NCBI GenBank assembly: GCA_949840605.1
Contig: CATKXN010000068.1
Location: forward strand, 1-14,001
Direction: 5' to 3'
Source of the DNA: an uncultured Alistipes sp.
GTDB lineage: Bacteria; Bacteroidota; Bacteroidia; Bacteroidales; Rikenellaceae
Length of the DNA stretch: 14,001 bases
The notes under the pieces were generated by a model. That model saw only the letters and a list, made by a program, of their open reading frames with translations. It made no database searches and was not told the DNA's origin. Positions 1 through 6,067 of the stretch are shown piece after piece (within the stretch, counting starts at the first letter, position 1; every line of letters begins with the position of its first letter). The translations under genes were made by a program, and so were the position numbers.

Positions 1-25
1 GACACCCTACCCGTCGTCCCGCGGT

Positions 26-2665
26 TCAGAACCTGAATACGTGCTCGCCCGCTCCGACCGGAATCTCGCGGCCGTCCGCATAGAGCGTGGCGCGGGTATT
101 GAGCGGCACGCTGACCCGGAGCACGACCTTCTTGCCTTCGCGCTTCCACTCCGAGCGGATCGGACCGCAGACCGAACGGTACTCGGCCTTCACCCAATCG
201 AGCCCTTCGACGAAGTGGGGACGGAAAACGATGTGACGGAAACCCGGTTCCGCCGGGTCGAAATTGATGCCCGCCAGCACGTTGAACATCCACGCGCTGA
301 TGTCGCCCAGAAAGACGTGGTTGACCGAAGCGTCGCGGAACTCCGGCGAGAGCAGCCACGTTTCGGCCAGCGTGGTGAATCCCTTTTCGATCCACGCGCC
401 CCACGACGGGGCGTCCTTCTGCGCGGCCATCTTGTAGGCGGCATCGGCATAACCGTAACGCGCCAGCATGCGCAGCACGTATTTGCTGCCCAACGTACCG
501 AAGTCGAGGTGATAGTCCGTCGCTTCGACCGAAGCGAGCAGACGGTCCGCCACGGCCTGTTCGTACCCTTCCGGCACGACGCCCAAGGCCAGTGCCGTGG
601 CCAGCGCGGCCTGCGATCCGTTGGCATACGTCGCGCTGTCGGGATGGAAATACTTGAGGTTGATCGTCTCTCTCAAGCGGTCGGCCTTTCGGGCATACGC
701 CGTCCCGTCGCGACCGGTCAGCTCGGCGAAACGGGCCATCGTCCGACAGTCGAGGTAATAGAAGCAAGGCGTCGTGAACTCCGTGGGCGTCACCGTCTTG
801 TAGGGCACCCAGTCGCCGATGCCGTAGGTCACCAGCCCCTCTTCGTCCTCGCGGTTCTGGAGATAGGCGAGGTATTTTTCGCAGACGGGATAGACCTTTT
901 CGATCGCCCGGCTGTCGCCGTAATAGTTATAGAGCGCTTCGGGAATGATGAACATGACGGCATCCCAGACCGGACCGATCCAGTCGCTGTACCCCCAGCC
1001 CGAACTGGGAATGATCCCGGCGATACTGCCGTCCTCGCGCTGGTTGTCGACCAGATCGTCGAGCCATTTTTCGTAAAAGCGGATGCCGTCGTAATTGAGC
1101 AGACCCAGATCGACGGAGAGGTGGGCATCGGCCGTCCAGCCGTTCTTCTCGCGCTGCGGACAGTCCGTGGGGATGCTCACCAGATTGGAGAGGTAGGCCT
1201 GATTCGTCGCGGCCCATATTTTATTAAGCAGTTCGTTCGAACAACTGAAGCTGCCCGCAGGCTCGACGGCCGTATGCAGGAAGAGCGCCGTCAAGTCGTC
1301 TTTTTCCAGACGGACGGGACGGTCGGCCTTCACCTCCACGTAGCGGAACCCGTGGTACGTGAAATCGGGCTCGAACGTTTCGCGCCCCTCGCCCCGGAGC
1401 GTATAGAAGTCGGTCTGGAACTCCACGCCCGGCTGCGGATAGAAATAGATGTCGATGTTGCCCATTTCGACCCGGCCGTTGTCCTTGAGCAGTTCGCCGT
1501 GCTTGAGCGAGAGCGTGGTGCCCTCCTCGCCTTCGACGCTCAGGCGGCACACGCCGGACATGTTGACGCCGAAGTCGTACACGAAGACCGTATCGCCGAA
1601 CGACTGCATCACCACGGGTGCGATTTCGCGTTCGACCTGCACGGCCGGCGTATGCTGGGCCACGAGCAGAGGCGACGGATCGGCCGCCTCCACGGCATCG
1701 GCCCACGACGCGTCGTCGAATCCGGGACGGTCCCAGCCGGGAATCTCCTTGCGGGCGTCGTAGGTGTCGCCGCTGTAAATGTTGTTGCTCACGTAGGGCC
1801 CCGTCGCGGTCTTCCACGTGCCGTCCGAGGTCACCACCTCGCGGCTTCCGTCCTCGTAGAGCAGATGCAGTTCGCAGATCATGCGGGGACGGTCCCGCCA
1901 GCGGGCCTGTTCGAAGTCCCACGTGGCCACGCGTCCCTGCTGGTTGTAGAACCCGTTGCCCAGTACGGCGGAAAGCACGTTTTCGCCGGGAACGATCAGT
2001 CCGGTCACGTCGCTGACGGCGTATAGGTTGCGCTTGTCGTAATGCGTGTAGCCCGGATCGAGCCGGTTGGCCGAAGCGGCTTCGCCGTTGAGGGCCCATT
2101 TGCCGTAAGCGGCGGCGCTGGCGTAGAGCCTCGCCTCGCGCAGCCCCTCTTTGACTTCGAACGATTTGCGCAGCATGGGAGCCGGAGCGAACTCCTTGTC
2201 CTGCCCGTCGGTGATCCAGCGGGCCGTCCCACCCTCGCGCGAGGCTTTGGCCGTCTCGAAGCTGTCGACGGGAGAGACCATCGCGCCGCCCTCGCCGTCG
2301 CGCACGACGACGTTCCAGTAATAGCGCGTATGGGGTTCGAGCGCCCGACCGTCGTATTCGACGAATGCGACACCCGACAGGACATCGGGCGAAATCCACA
2401 AGACGTCGGCCGCCGCGGTCGTATCTTCCAGCGCATCGCGCGTCGAGGCGACGCGCACCCGGCAGGCGGTCTGGACGAAATCCTCGTCGTCGCCGGAATA
2501 GTTCCACGTAAAGCGGGGCGCGACGCTCGCGTCGATCCCCACGGGCGAACGCATGTATTCGCACCGCATATCCGCAACGGCTGCGGGTTTTCCGCCGCCG
2601 CAGGCCGCGAGTCCGAACGCCAACGCGCCGGTCGCGAGCCGCATACAAACATTGAGTTTCTTCAT
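26..2665 (-). CDS. GH78 alpha-L-rhamnosidase, lipoprotein
   Basis: Predicted inverting glycoside hydrolase that removes terminal alpha-L-rhamnose from plant or bacterial glycans and glycosides. The 879-residue length is normal for GH78. Residues 1-22 form a lipoprotein signal ending in the lipobox LAAC (Cys22), so it should be anchored in the outer membrane or periplasm. An Ig/fibronectin-like region follows (about 33-140), then the rhamnosidase N-terminal beta domain (about 150-340), the concanavalin-like domain (about 345-460), the (alpha/alpha)6 barrel (about 470-785) and a C-terminal beta domain (about 790-875). The family motif DCPQREKNGW starts at Asp501. Glu506 is the likely general acid, Asp513 lies in the following TAD, and Glu768 in FTTLAETW is the likely general base. 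It lies 66 bp after the lacI gene, with no obvious promoter in the gap, so it is probably co-transcribed and LacI-controlled. Family assignment is firm; the natural substrate is unknown. Confidence 0.93.
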   Translation of the reverse strand: MKKLNVCMRLATGALAFGLAACGGGKPAAVADMRCEYMRSPVGIDASVAPRFTWNYSGDDEDFVQTACRVRVASTRDALEDTTAAADVLWISPDVLSGVAFVEYDGRALEPHTRYYWNVVVRDGEGGAMVSPVDSFETAKASREGGTARWITDGQDKEFAPAPMLRKSFEVKEGLREARLYASAAAYGKWALNGEAASANRLDPGYTHYDKRNLYAVSDVTGLIVPGENVLSAVLGNGFYNQQGRVATWDFEQARWRDRPRMICELHLLYEDGSREVVTSDGTWKTATGPYVSNNIYSGDTYDARKEIPGWDRPGFDDASWADAVEAADPSPLLVAQHTPAVQVEREIAPVVMQSFGDTVFVYDFGVNMSGVCRLSVEGEEGTTLSLKHGELLKDNGRVEMGNIDIYFYPQPGVEFQTDFYTLRGEGRETFEPDFTYHGFRYVEVKADRPVRLEKDDLTALFLHTAVEPAGSFSCSNELLNKIWAATNQAYLSNLVSIPTDCPQREKNGWTADAHLSVDLGLLNYDGIRFYEKWLDDLVDNQREDGSIAGIIPSSGWGYSDWIGPVWDAVMFIIPEALYNYYGDSRAIEKVYPVCEKYLAYLQNREDEEGLVTYGIGDWVPYKTVTPTEFTTPCFYYLDCRTMARFAELTGRDGTAYARKADRLRETINLKYFHPDSATYANGSQAALATALALGVVPEGYEQAVADRLLASVEATDYHLDFGTLGSKYVLRMLARYGYADAAYKMAAQKDAPSWGAWIEKGFTTLAETWLLSPEFRDASVNHVFLGDISAWMFNVLAGINFDPAEPGFRHIVFRPHFVEGLDWVKAEYRSVCGPIRSEWKREGKKVVLRVSVPLNTRATLYADGREIPVGAGEHVFRF

Positions 2666-2731
2666 CGGTCTGTTTATTTTAGGTTTTCGTTTCAGTCGTA
2701 TTCCTCTCCGGGCGAGACGTCGTGCACCGCG

Positions 2732-3742
2732 TCAGTCCCGGAAACAGAGTTCGCAGGGCAACACCAGCGATTCGCCCTGCGAAGAGGTCTCTCCGCCGGA
2801 GCGGATGCGGGCGAGCAACAGCCGCACGGCCTGCCGCCCGATCTCGGCGATGGGCATCCGTGCCACGCTCATGCCGGGCGCCAGCACCCGCATGGCCGGC
2901 ATTTCGTGGATGCAGCACAGCCCGTACCCGGCATTGATGTCGATCCCCTTTTCGTAACAATATCGAAAAGCCTCCAAGGCCAGAATATGCGTCGTGAAAA
3001 AGAATCCGTCCACATCGGGCACACGCTCGAAAAGGCGGTCCAACACAGCGTCGATCCGTTTTTCATACCCGGCGAAAGCCACTTCCGCATAGAGTTCGTC
3101 CCCCGCGGCGAGACCGGCTTCGCTCAGCGCCCGGACATAGCCTTCGCGCCGCATGTCCATCGTGCGCAAGTGGGGATTGGTCGTCACGACGGCGATTTTC
3201 CGACACCCCTTCGCGATGAGGCGCCGCACCAGATCGTAGCTGCTCCGCTCGTTATCAACGATCACGTAGGGCACCGGCAGTTCGGGAAAATAGCGGTCGA
3301 ACGTCACCAGCGGGTAGTTCTCGTCGACGAGTCGCTCGACCTCGGCTTTCGATATTTTGGTCGGCGCTAGAATGATCCCGTCCACCCGCTTGGCCCGGAA
3401 CACGCGGATCATCCGGTTCTCGCGTTCGATTTCGGATTCCGAGCTGCATATCATCAACGAATAGCCGTGCCGCTCGGCCTCCATCTCCACCTCGCGCGCC
3501 ACTTGGGAATAGAACGAGTCGGAAATCGACGGCAAGATGAGCCCGATGGTGCCCGTGGTGCCCGTATTGAGGCTGCGGGCCAGCAGGTTGGGCTGGTAGT
3601 CCAGATCGGCCGCATAGCGGAGCACCCGCTGCCGCGTGGCCGGGCTGATCCCTTTTTCTTCGGCCCGCCCCGAAAGCACCCACGAAACCGTCGTTTTCGA
3701 CAGGTTCAGGGCCGAGGCGATGTCTTTGAGCGATGCGGACAT
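2732..3742 (-). CDS. LacI-family transcriptional regulator
   Basis: A 336-residue sugar-responsive DNA-binding regulator of standard LacI length. The N-terminal helix-turn-helix spans about residues 5-24 (LKDIASALNLSKTTVSWVLS). A hinge helix lies around 51-61 (PNLLARSLNTG) and contains the Leu-Ala pair typical of minor-groove insertion. From about residue 64 (GTIGLILPSISDSFY) to the end is the periplasmic-binding-protein-like effector and dimerisation domain. The chosen ATG places the HTH at the very N-terminus as in the family. It is followed 66 bp later by the GH78 rhamnosidase, its likely target. A TTAA-nCGn-TTAA element 41-52 bp upstream of the ATG suggests autoregulation. The effector is inferred, not shown: rhamnose or a rhamnoside would fit the neighbour. 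Whether it represses or activates cannot be read from the sequence. Confidence 0.93.
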   Translation of the reverse strand: MSASLKDIASALNLSKTTVSWVLSGRAEEKGISPATRQRVLRYAADLDYQPNLLARSLNTGTTGTIGLILPSISDSFYSQVAREVEMEAERHGYSLMICSSESEIERENRMIRVFRAKRVDGIILAPTKISKAEVERLVDENYPLVTFDRYFPELPVPYVIVDNERSSYDLVRRLIAKGCRKIAVVTTNPHLRTMDMRREGYVRALSEAGLAAGDELYAEVAFAGYEKRIDAVLDRLFERVPDVDGFFFTTHILALEAFRYCYEKGIDINAGYGLCCIHEMPAMRVLAPGMSVARMPIAEIGRQAVRLLLARIRSGGETSSQGESLVLPCELCFRD

Positions 3743-3782
3743 GGGGGTTTCTTTCGTTCGGGTCTTCTCCGGAGAGAATCAC

Positions 3783-3794
3783 TTAATCGGTTAA
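3783..3794 (-). promoter_or_regulatory. Candidate LacI-family operator
   Basis: On the minus strand this reads TTAACCGATTAA: matching TTAA arms around a central CpG, with one mismatched inner pair. LacI-family operators are usually near-palindromes centred on CG. It lies between a candidate promoter -7 box (3804-3811) and the lacI start codon, where a bound repressor would block transcription of lacI and the rhamnosidase. I saw no second copy between lacI and the rhamnosidase. The operator role is inference. Confidence 0.45.
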
Positions 3795-3803
3795 ATTCGC
3801 AAG

Positions 3804-3835
3804 TAAAAATAGACATTTTCACGAAAAGACGCAAA
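3804..3835 (-). promoter_or_regulatory. Candidate Bacteroidetes-type promoter for lacI
   Basis: The minus strand carries TTTG (3835-3832), a 20-base spacer and TATTTTTA (3811-3804). This resembles the Bacteroidetes primary sigma pattern of a TTTG element and TAnnTTTG about 20 bases apart, with the final G replaced by A. A start site near 3797 would give a leader of about 55 nt and put the candidate operator next to the start site. The local DNA is AT-rich compared with the flanking genes. Confidence 0.35.
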
Positions 3836-3932
3836 AAACCGCGAAAAATCCGAACGACGCTCCGCCCGCCGACACGAATCGTCCGCCCTCCGGCGACCGG
3901 ACACGGCACGCCGCGGAAAGACGCTGCGACAT

Positions 3933-3971
3933 AAAAAAGCGAAGGCGGACCGGGTCATCCGGTCCGCCTTC
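3933..3971 (-). terminator. Intrinsic terminator after the small LEA-like gene
   Basis: Perfect 13-bp inverted repeat (3941-3953 and 3959-3971) with a 5-base loop. On the minus strand it is followed after two bases by six T residues (3938-3933). It begins 33 bp past the stop codon of the 60-residue protein gene, so it ends the glsB-like/LEA-like unit and insulates lacI. The plus strand lacks a T-run, so it should work in one direction only. Confidence 0.9.
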
Positions 3972-4004
3972 CTAAAAATTAAGAGACGATCTTGCGAAGA
4001 GCCG

Positions 4005-4187
4005 CTATTTGATGTGCTCCTTGACGGTGTCTTTGACATGCTGCGCTTTTTCCTTCACCGTATCGGCTACGCGGGTAGCGCCTTCTTTGATGTTGTCTTT
4101 CAGGTGTTCGGCCTGTTTTTTCACATCCTTCATCGTGTCGTGCGTCTGCGTCTTGCCGCAACCGCAACCTTTCTTGTTGTCGTTCAT
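4005..4187 (-). CDS. Small hydrophilic protein with three LEA-like 11-residue repeats
   Basis: A 60-residue, highly charged, lysine-rich protein with no signal peptide or membrane segment. After a CGCG motif (Cys8 and Cys10), residues 26-58 are three consecutive 11-residue units: AEHLKDNIKEG, ATRVADTVKEK and AQHVKDTVKEH. A degenerate fourth unit precedes them (about 15-25). This pattern predicts an amphipathic helix of the kind seen in group 3 LEA and related stress proteins, which are often unfolded until drying or membrane binding. The start is supported by GGAG a few bases before the ATG. It lies 31 bp after the GlsB-family gene and ends in its own terminator, so the two are probably one stress-related unit. 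Function is unproven. It could also be a CsbD-like or YtxH-like general stress protein, though it lacks the YtxH membrane segment. Confidence 0.82.
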   Translation of the reverse strand: MNDNKKGCGCGKTQTHDTMKDVKKQAEHLKDNIKEGATRVADTVKEKAQHVKDTVKEHIK

Positions 4188-4218
4188 AACTCCAATGTTT
4201 TAAATGTTTGCTATTTTT

Positions 4219-4473
4219 CTATCTTTCGGGTTTTCGGCGAGTGAACAGAGAGACGATCAGCAACAGCACCACCGCACCGACTATCGAAGCGATTATACTG
4301 CCGAACGTACCCACGGTAACCAGACCCATCAGTCCGAAAAGCCAGCCGCCGATCAAGCTGCCGATGATCCCTATGACCAGATTCACGATCAAACCCGAAC
4401 CGTTTCCTTTCACGATCAGGCTGGCCACATACCCGGCGACCAGACCGATCAACAAATACCACAAAAAATACAT
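4219..4473 (-). CDS. GlsB/YeaQ/YmgE-family small membrane protein
   Basis: An 84-residue, very hydrophobic, glycine-rich protein with three predicted membrane helices (about 3-21, 27-49 and 53-77) and a short basic tail (RRKPER) likely in the cytoplasm. Gly-rich helix faces such as IGIIGSLIGGW and the general layout match the GlsB/YeaQ/YmgE family, often labelled transglycosylase-associated proteins although no enzymatic activity is established. Members are commonly induced by stress (for example GlsB beside Gls24 in enterococci, YeaQ and YmgE in E. coli). The ATG is preceded by GGAAAG on the mRNA, a plausible ribosome site. It is the first gene of a two-gene unit with the small LEA-like protein. 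Family assignment is strong; its biochemical role is unknown. Confidence 0.9.
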   Translation of the reverse strand: MYFLWYLLIGLVAGYVASLIVKGNGSGLIVNLVIGIIGSLIGGWLFGLMGLVTVGTFGSIIASIVGAVVLLLIVSLFTRRKPER

Positions 4474-4514
4474 ATCTTTCCGTTTTTAGTGTTGACTTTC
4501 TGCGGGAGGAAACC

Positions 4515-4530
4515 TTCAAACGCTGTGCCA
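4515..4530 (-). promoter_or_regulatory. Imperfect sigma-54-like promoter upstream of glsB-like gene
   Basis: The minus strand reads TGGCAC, five bases, then TTGAA. The sigma-54 consensus is TGGCAC-N5-TTGCW, so the -24 part is perfect and the spacing right, but the -12 GC is GA. Transcription would start near 4504, about 30 bases before the ATG. The -12 mismatch is serious, and no good TTTG/TAnnTTTG pair was found as an alternative. Confidence 0.25.
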
Positions 4531-4546
4531 CAATCGGACAGCCGAG

Positions 4547-4560
4547 GCCGTCCGGACGGC
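4547..4560. repeat. 14-bp perfect palindrome upstream of glsB-like gene
   Basis: GCCGTCCGGACGGC equals its own reverse complement. It lies just upstream of the sigma-54-like element, about 75-90 bp before the glsB-like start codon. No T-run follows on either strand, so it is not a terminator. It may be a dimeric regulator site, or chance in GC-rich DNA. Confidence 0.4.
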
Positions 4561-4663
4561 ACGCAGAGAGCCTTCGAAAGGATATGCGACAAGGCAGGCG
4601 GACCATTTTCAGCGCGTTCGGCATCCCGCGCGTACGATCCCCCGCATACGCATTTTTCCCCGA

Positions 4664-4678
4664 AAGAGCGACGCTCTT
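4664..4678. repeat. Short inverted repeat after the cobC terminator
   Basis: Seven-base arms AAGAGCG and CGCTCTT around a single central base. As RNA it could fold as a 5-bp stem with a 5-base loop, but no convincing T-run follows, so a terminator role is unlikely. Confidence 0.3.
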
Positions 4679-4712
4679 CCCATACCGAAGACCGCACCGG
4701 ACGCACGGATAC

Positions 4713-4758
4713 GAAAAATCCGGCCGGGCAACCGTCTCCCGACGATTCCCCGGCCGGA
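4713..4758 (-). terminator. Strong intrinsic terminator of the cobalamin operon
   Basis: Perfect 10-bp inverted repeat (4749-4758 and 4719-4728). Inside it, after one mismatch, the stem continues for about seven more pairs (including one G-T wobble) closed by a GGGA tetraloop. On the minus strand five T residues (4718-4714) follow directly. It lies 29 bp past the cobC stop codon and marks the end of the operon. Confidence 0.92.
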
Positions 4759-4787
4759 CATTTCCCGCACGGTCCGCGACGGTTTCG

Positions 4788-5318
4788 CTACCCGATGCGC
4801 AGCGAAACTGTTTCGCCGAAGGCGACAGGGCGTTCGAACGCCTTCTCCAACGTGCATTCGCCCGCACAGACCCTCAGGCACGAAATCACGCCGCCGTGCG
4901 TAAAGAGCAGTGCCGAGACCGTCCCCCGCTCCGACAGACCGCGGACGCAAGCGGCGACCCTCCGATACTGTTCCAGCAGCGACTCCGCTCCGCCGGCCGG
5001 CACGCGTACCCAGTCGTCGTACCAAGCCTGCACGTCGGGACCGCGGAGCTCGTCCCAGCGCCTCATTTCCCACGTCCCGAAATCGAGCTCCGAGAGACGG
5101 GCCTCGCGCACGGCACCCGCAAAGCCGCAAAACGCCGCCAGACGGACGCAGCGACTCGAAGGACTGGTAAGGACGGCATCGAAACTCCGCCCGGCCAAAC
5201 GCGAAGACACCCGCCGGGCCTCCGCCTCGAACGTGGCGCACAGCGGCACGTCGGTCCTCCCGTAACAAACCCCTGCGGGCACGTCAACCGAAGTATGCCG
5301 CACGCAGATCAATTCCAT
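4788..5318 (-). CDS. cobC: Alpha-ribazole phosphatase, histidine phosphatase family
   Basis: A 176-residue cytoplasmic phosphatase expected to remove the 5'-phosphate from alpha-ribazole phosphate or adenosylcobalamin phosphate, the closing step of nucleotide-loop assembly. The N-terminus has the histidine phosphatase signature RHT with His8 as the phosphate acceptor. It is followed by VDVPAGVCYGRTDVPL, characteristic of CobC rather than phosphoglycerate mutase. Arg7, Arg56, Glu77 (SELDFG) and His141 (FTHGG) complete the active site. The ATG must be used because the catalytic RHT sits at residues 7-9. This makes the gene overlap the end of cobS by 35 bp, the longest overlap in the operon and suggestive of translational coupling. 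It is the last gene before the terminator. Confidence 0.93.
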   Translation of the reverse strand: MELICVRHTSVDVPAGVCYGRTDVPLCATFEAEARRVSSRLAGRSFDAVLTSPSSRCVRLAAFCGFAGAVREARLSELDFGTWEMRRWDELRGPDVQAWYDDWVRVPAGGAESLLEQYRRVAACVRGLSERGTVSALLFTHGGVISCLRVCAGECTLEKAFERPVAFGETVSLRIG

Positions 5319-6066
5319 AGATTCCGCACAAAGCGAGCAAAGAGAGATAAAAAGAGAGTTCGGTGAGCAGGAACATCGCCCCGCAGCAGTCGCCGGTATA
5401 GCCCCCGATGCGTTTTTTCATCCACGCGCACAGGCAGGCCCAAACTAAAAACGGCCCTAACCCGGCGATCCAGAACACCGGCCGGAGCAGCAGCAACGAC
5501 GGCAGCAGTCCGAAAACGAAGGCGCAGAGCAGTTCGCCGGGACGCATCGGTTCGTAGACCGTCCGGGCCTTGCTCTGCTCCGCCGGCCGCACATAGGGCA
5601 GGCGGTTGATCGTCTGGGCCGACACGAACTTGGCCAACGGATCGCCCGCCACGATCGCTGCGCAGGCCACCGGCACGGGCAGCGACGACAACGTCGAGGC
5701 CAGCAGCAGGAAATAGACGACGAGGCCGATCGTGCCGTAATTCCCCACATGGGAGTCTTTCATGATGGCGAGCGTCCGTTCGGGCGACCCTCCGCCGCCG
5801 AAACCGTCCAGAAAGTCGGACAGCCCGTCCTCGTGCAGTGCGCCGGTGAGCCACAGCCGCCCGCAGAGGGCCAGCAGCACGGCCACGGGAACGGGAAAGA
5901 GCAGCGAGGCGCCATAAAGCACGCCCGCCGTCACGGCCGCCGTGAGCCAGCCCGTCAGCGGCCAATAGGGCACGACCCGCTTGTAGCACGAAGCGGGGAC
6001 TTCGACCGCCCTCCCCAACGGCAGGCGGGTGAAAAAGATGAAAGCGGCGACAAGGCGTTTTCCCAT
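5284..6066 (-). CDS. cobS: Adenosylcobinamide-GDP ribazoletransferase (cobalamin synthase)
   Basis: A 260-residue polytopic inner-membrane enzyme that joins adenosylcobinamide-GDP to alpha-ribazole (phosphate) to give adenosylcobalamin (phosphate) and GMP. Family marks are the N-terminal FIFFTRLPLG, the acidic metal-binding motif HEDGLSDFLDG (residues 78-88, Asp80, Asp84 and Asp87), IMKDSHVGNYG (101-111), and GGYTGDCCGA (221-230) near the C-terminus. Several hydrophobic helices separate these. Length is usual for CobS. The start lies one base after the cobT stop codon and the 3' end overlaps cobC by 35 bp, so synthesis is tightly coupled with both partners of the reaction. Confidence 0.97.
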   Translation of the reverse strand: MGKRLVAAFIFFTRLPLGRAVEVPASCYKRVVPYWPLTGWLTAAVTAGVLYGASLLFPVPVAVLLALCGRLWLTGALHEDGLSDFLDGFGGGGSPERTLAIMKDSHVGNYGTIGLVVYFLLLASTLSSLPVPVACAAIVAGDPLAKFVSAQTINRLPYVRPAEQSKARTVYEPMRPGELLCAFVFGLLPSLLLLRPVFWIAGLGPFLVWACLCAWMKKRIGGYTGDCCGAMFLLTELSFYLSLLALCGIYGIDLRAAYFG

Positions 6067-6067
6067 G

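Larger units (their letters stand above)
4474..4712. other. Non-coding spacer between cobC terminator and glsB-like gene
   Basis: About 240 bases without a credible gene. It should hold the promoter and leader of the glsB-like unit. Visible elements are a sigma-54-like site (4515-4530), a 14-bp perfect palindrome (4547-4560) and a short inverted repeat (4664-4678). An 85-codon minus-strand frame through it is arginine- and cysteine-rich and runs into the glsB-like gene in another frame, so I do not call it. Confidence 0.6.

Noticed and set aside
41..2026. Long plus-strand frame (661 codons) opposite the rhamnosidase gene
   Set aside because: Composition is rich in Arg, Val, Glu and His with no recognisable domain, and it lies exactly antisense to a well-supported GH78 gene. 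It is an artefact of GC-rich codon use.
4009..4203. Plus-strand frame of 64 codons antisense to the LEA-like gene
   Set aside because: It is the reverse-complement shadow of the repetitive lysine/valine codons; the minus-strand protein has a ribosome site, a repeat pattern and a terminator.
4664..4678. Second terminator made by the AAGAGCG/CGCTCTT repeat
   Set aside because: The stem is short with a cramped loop and no real T-run follows. The upstream hairpin at 4713-4758 already explains termination.
4449..4706. Minus-strand frame of 85 codons in the spacer between cobC and the glsB-like gene
   Set aside because: It covers the likely promoter region, ends inside the glsB-like gene in another frame, and has no motif, signal peptide or ribosome site that stands out.
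4204..5265. Plus-strand frame of 353 codons spanning the glsB-like gene, the spacer and cobC
   Set aside because: It runs through a strong minus-strand terminator and two real genes, has low-complexity Arg/Ser/Thr/Pro-rich content and no domain.
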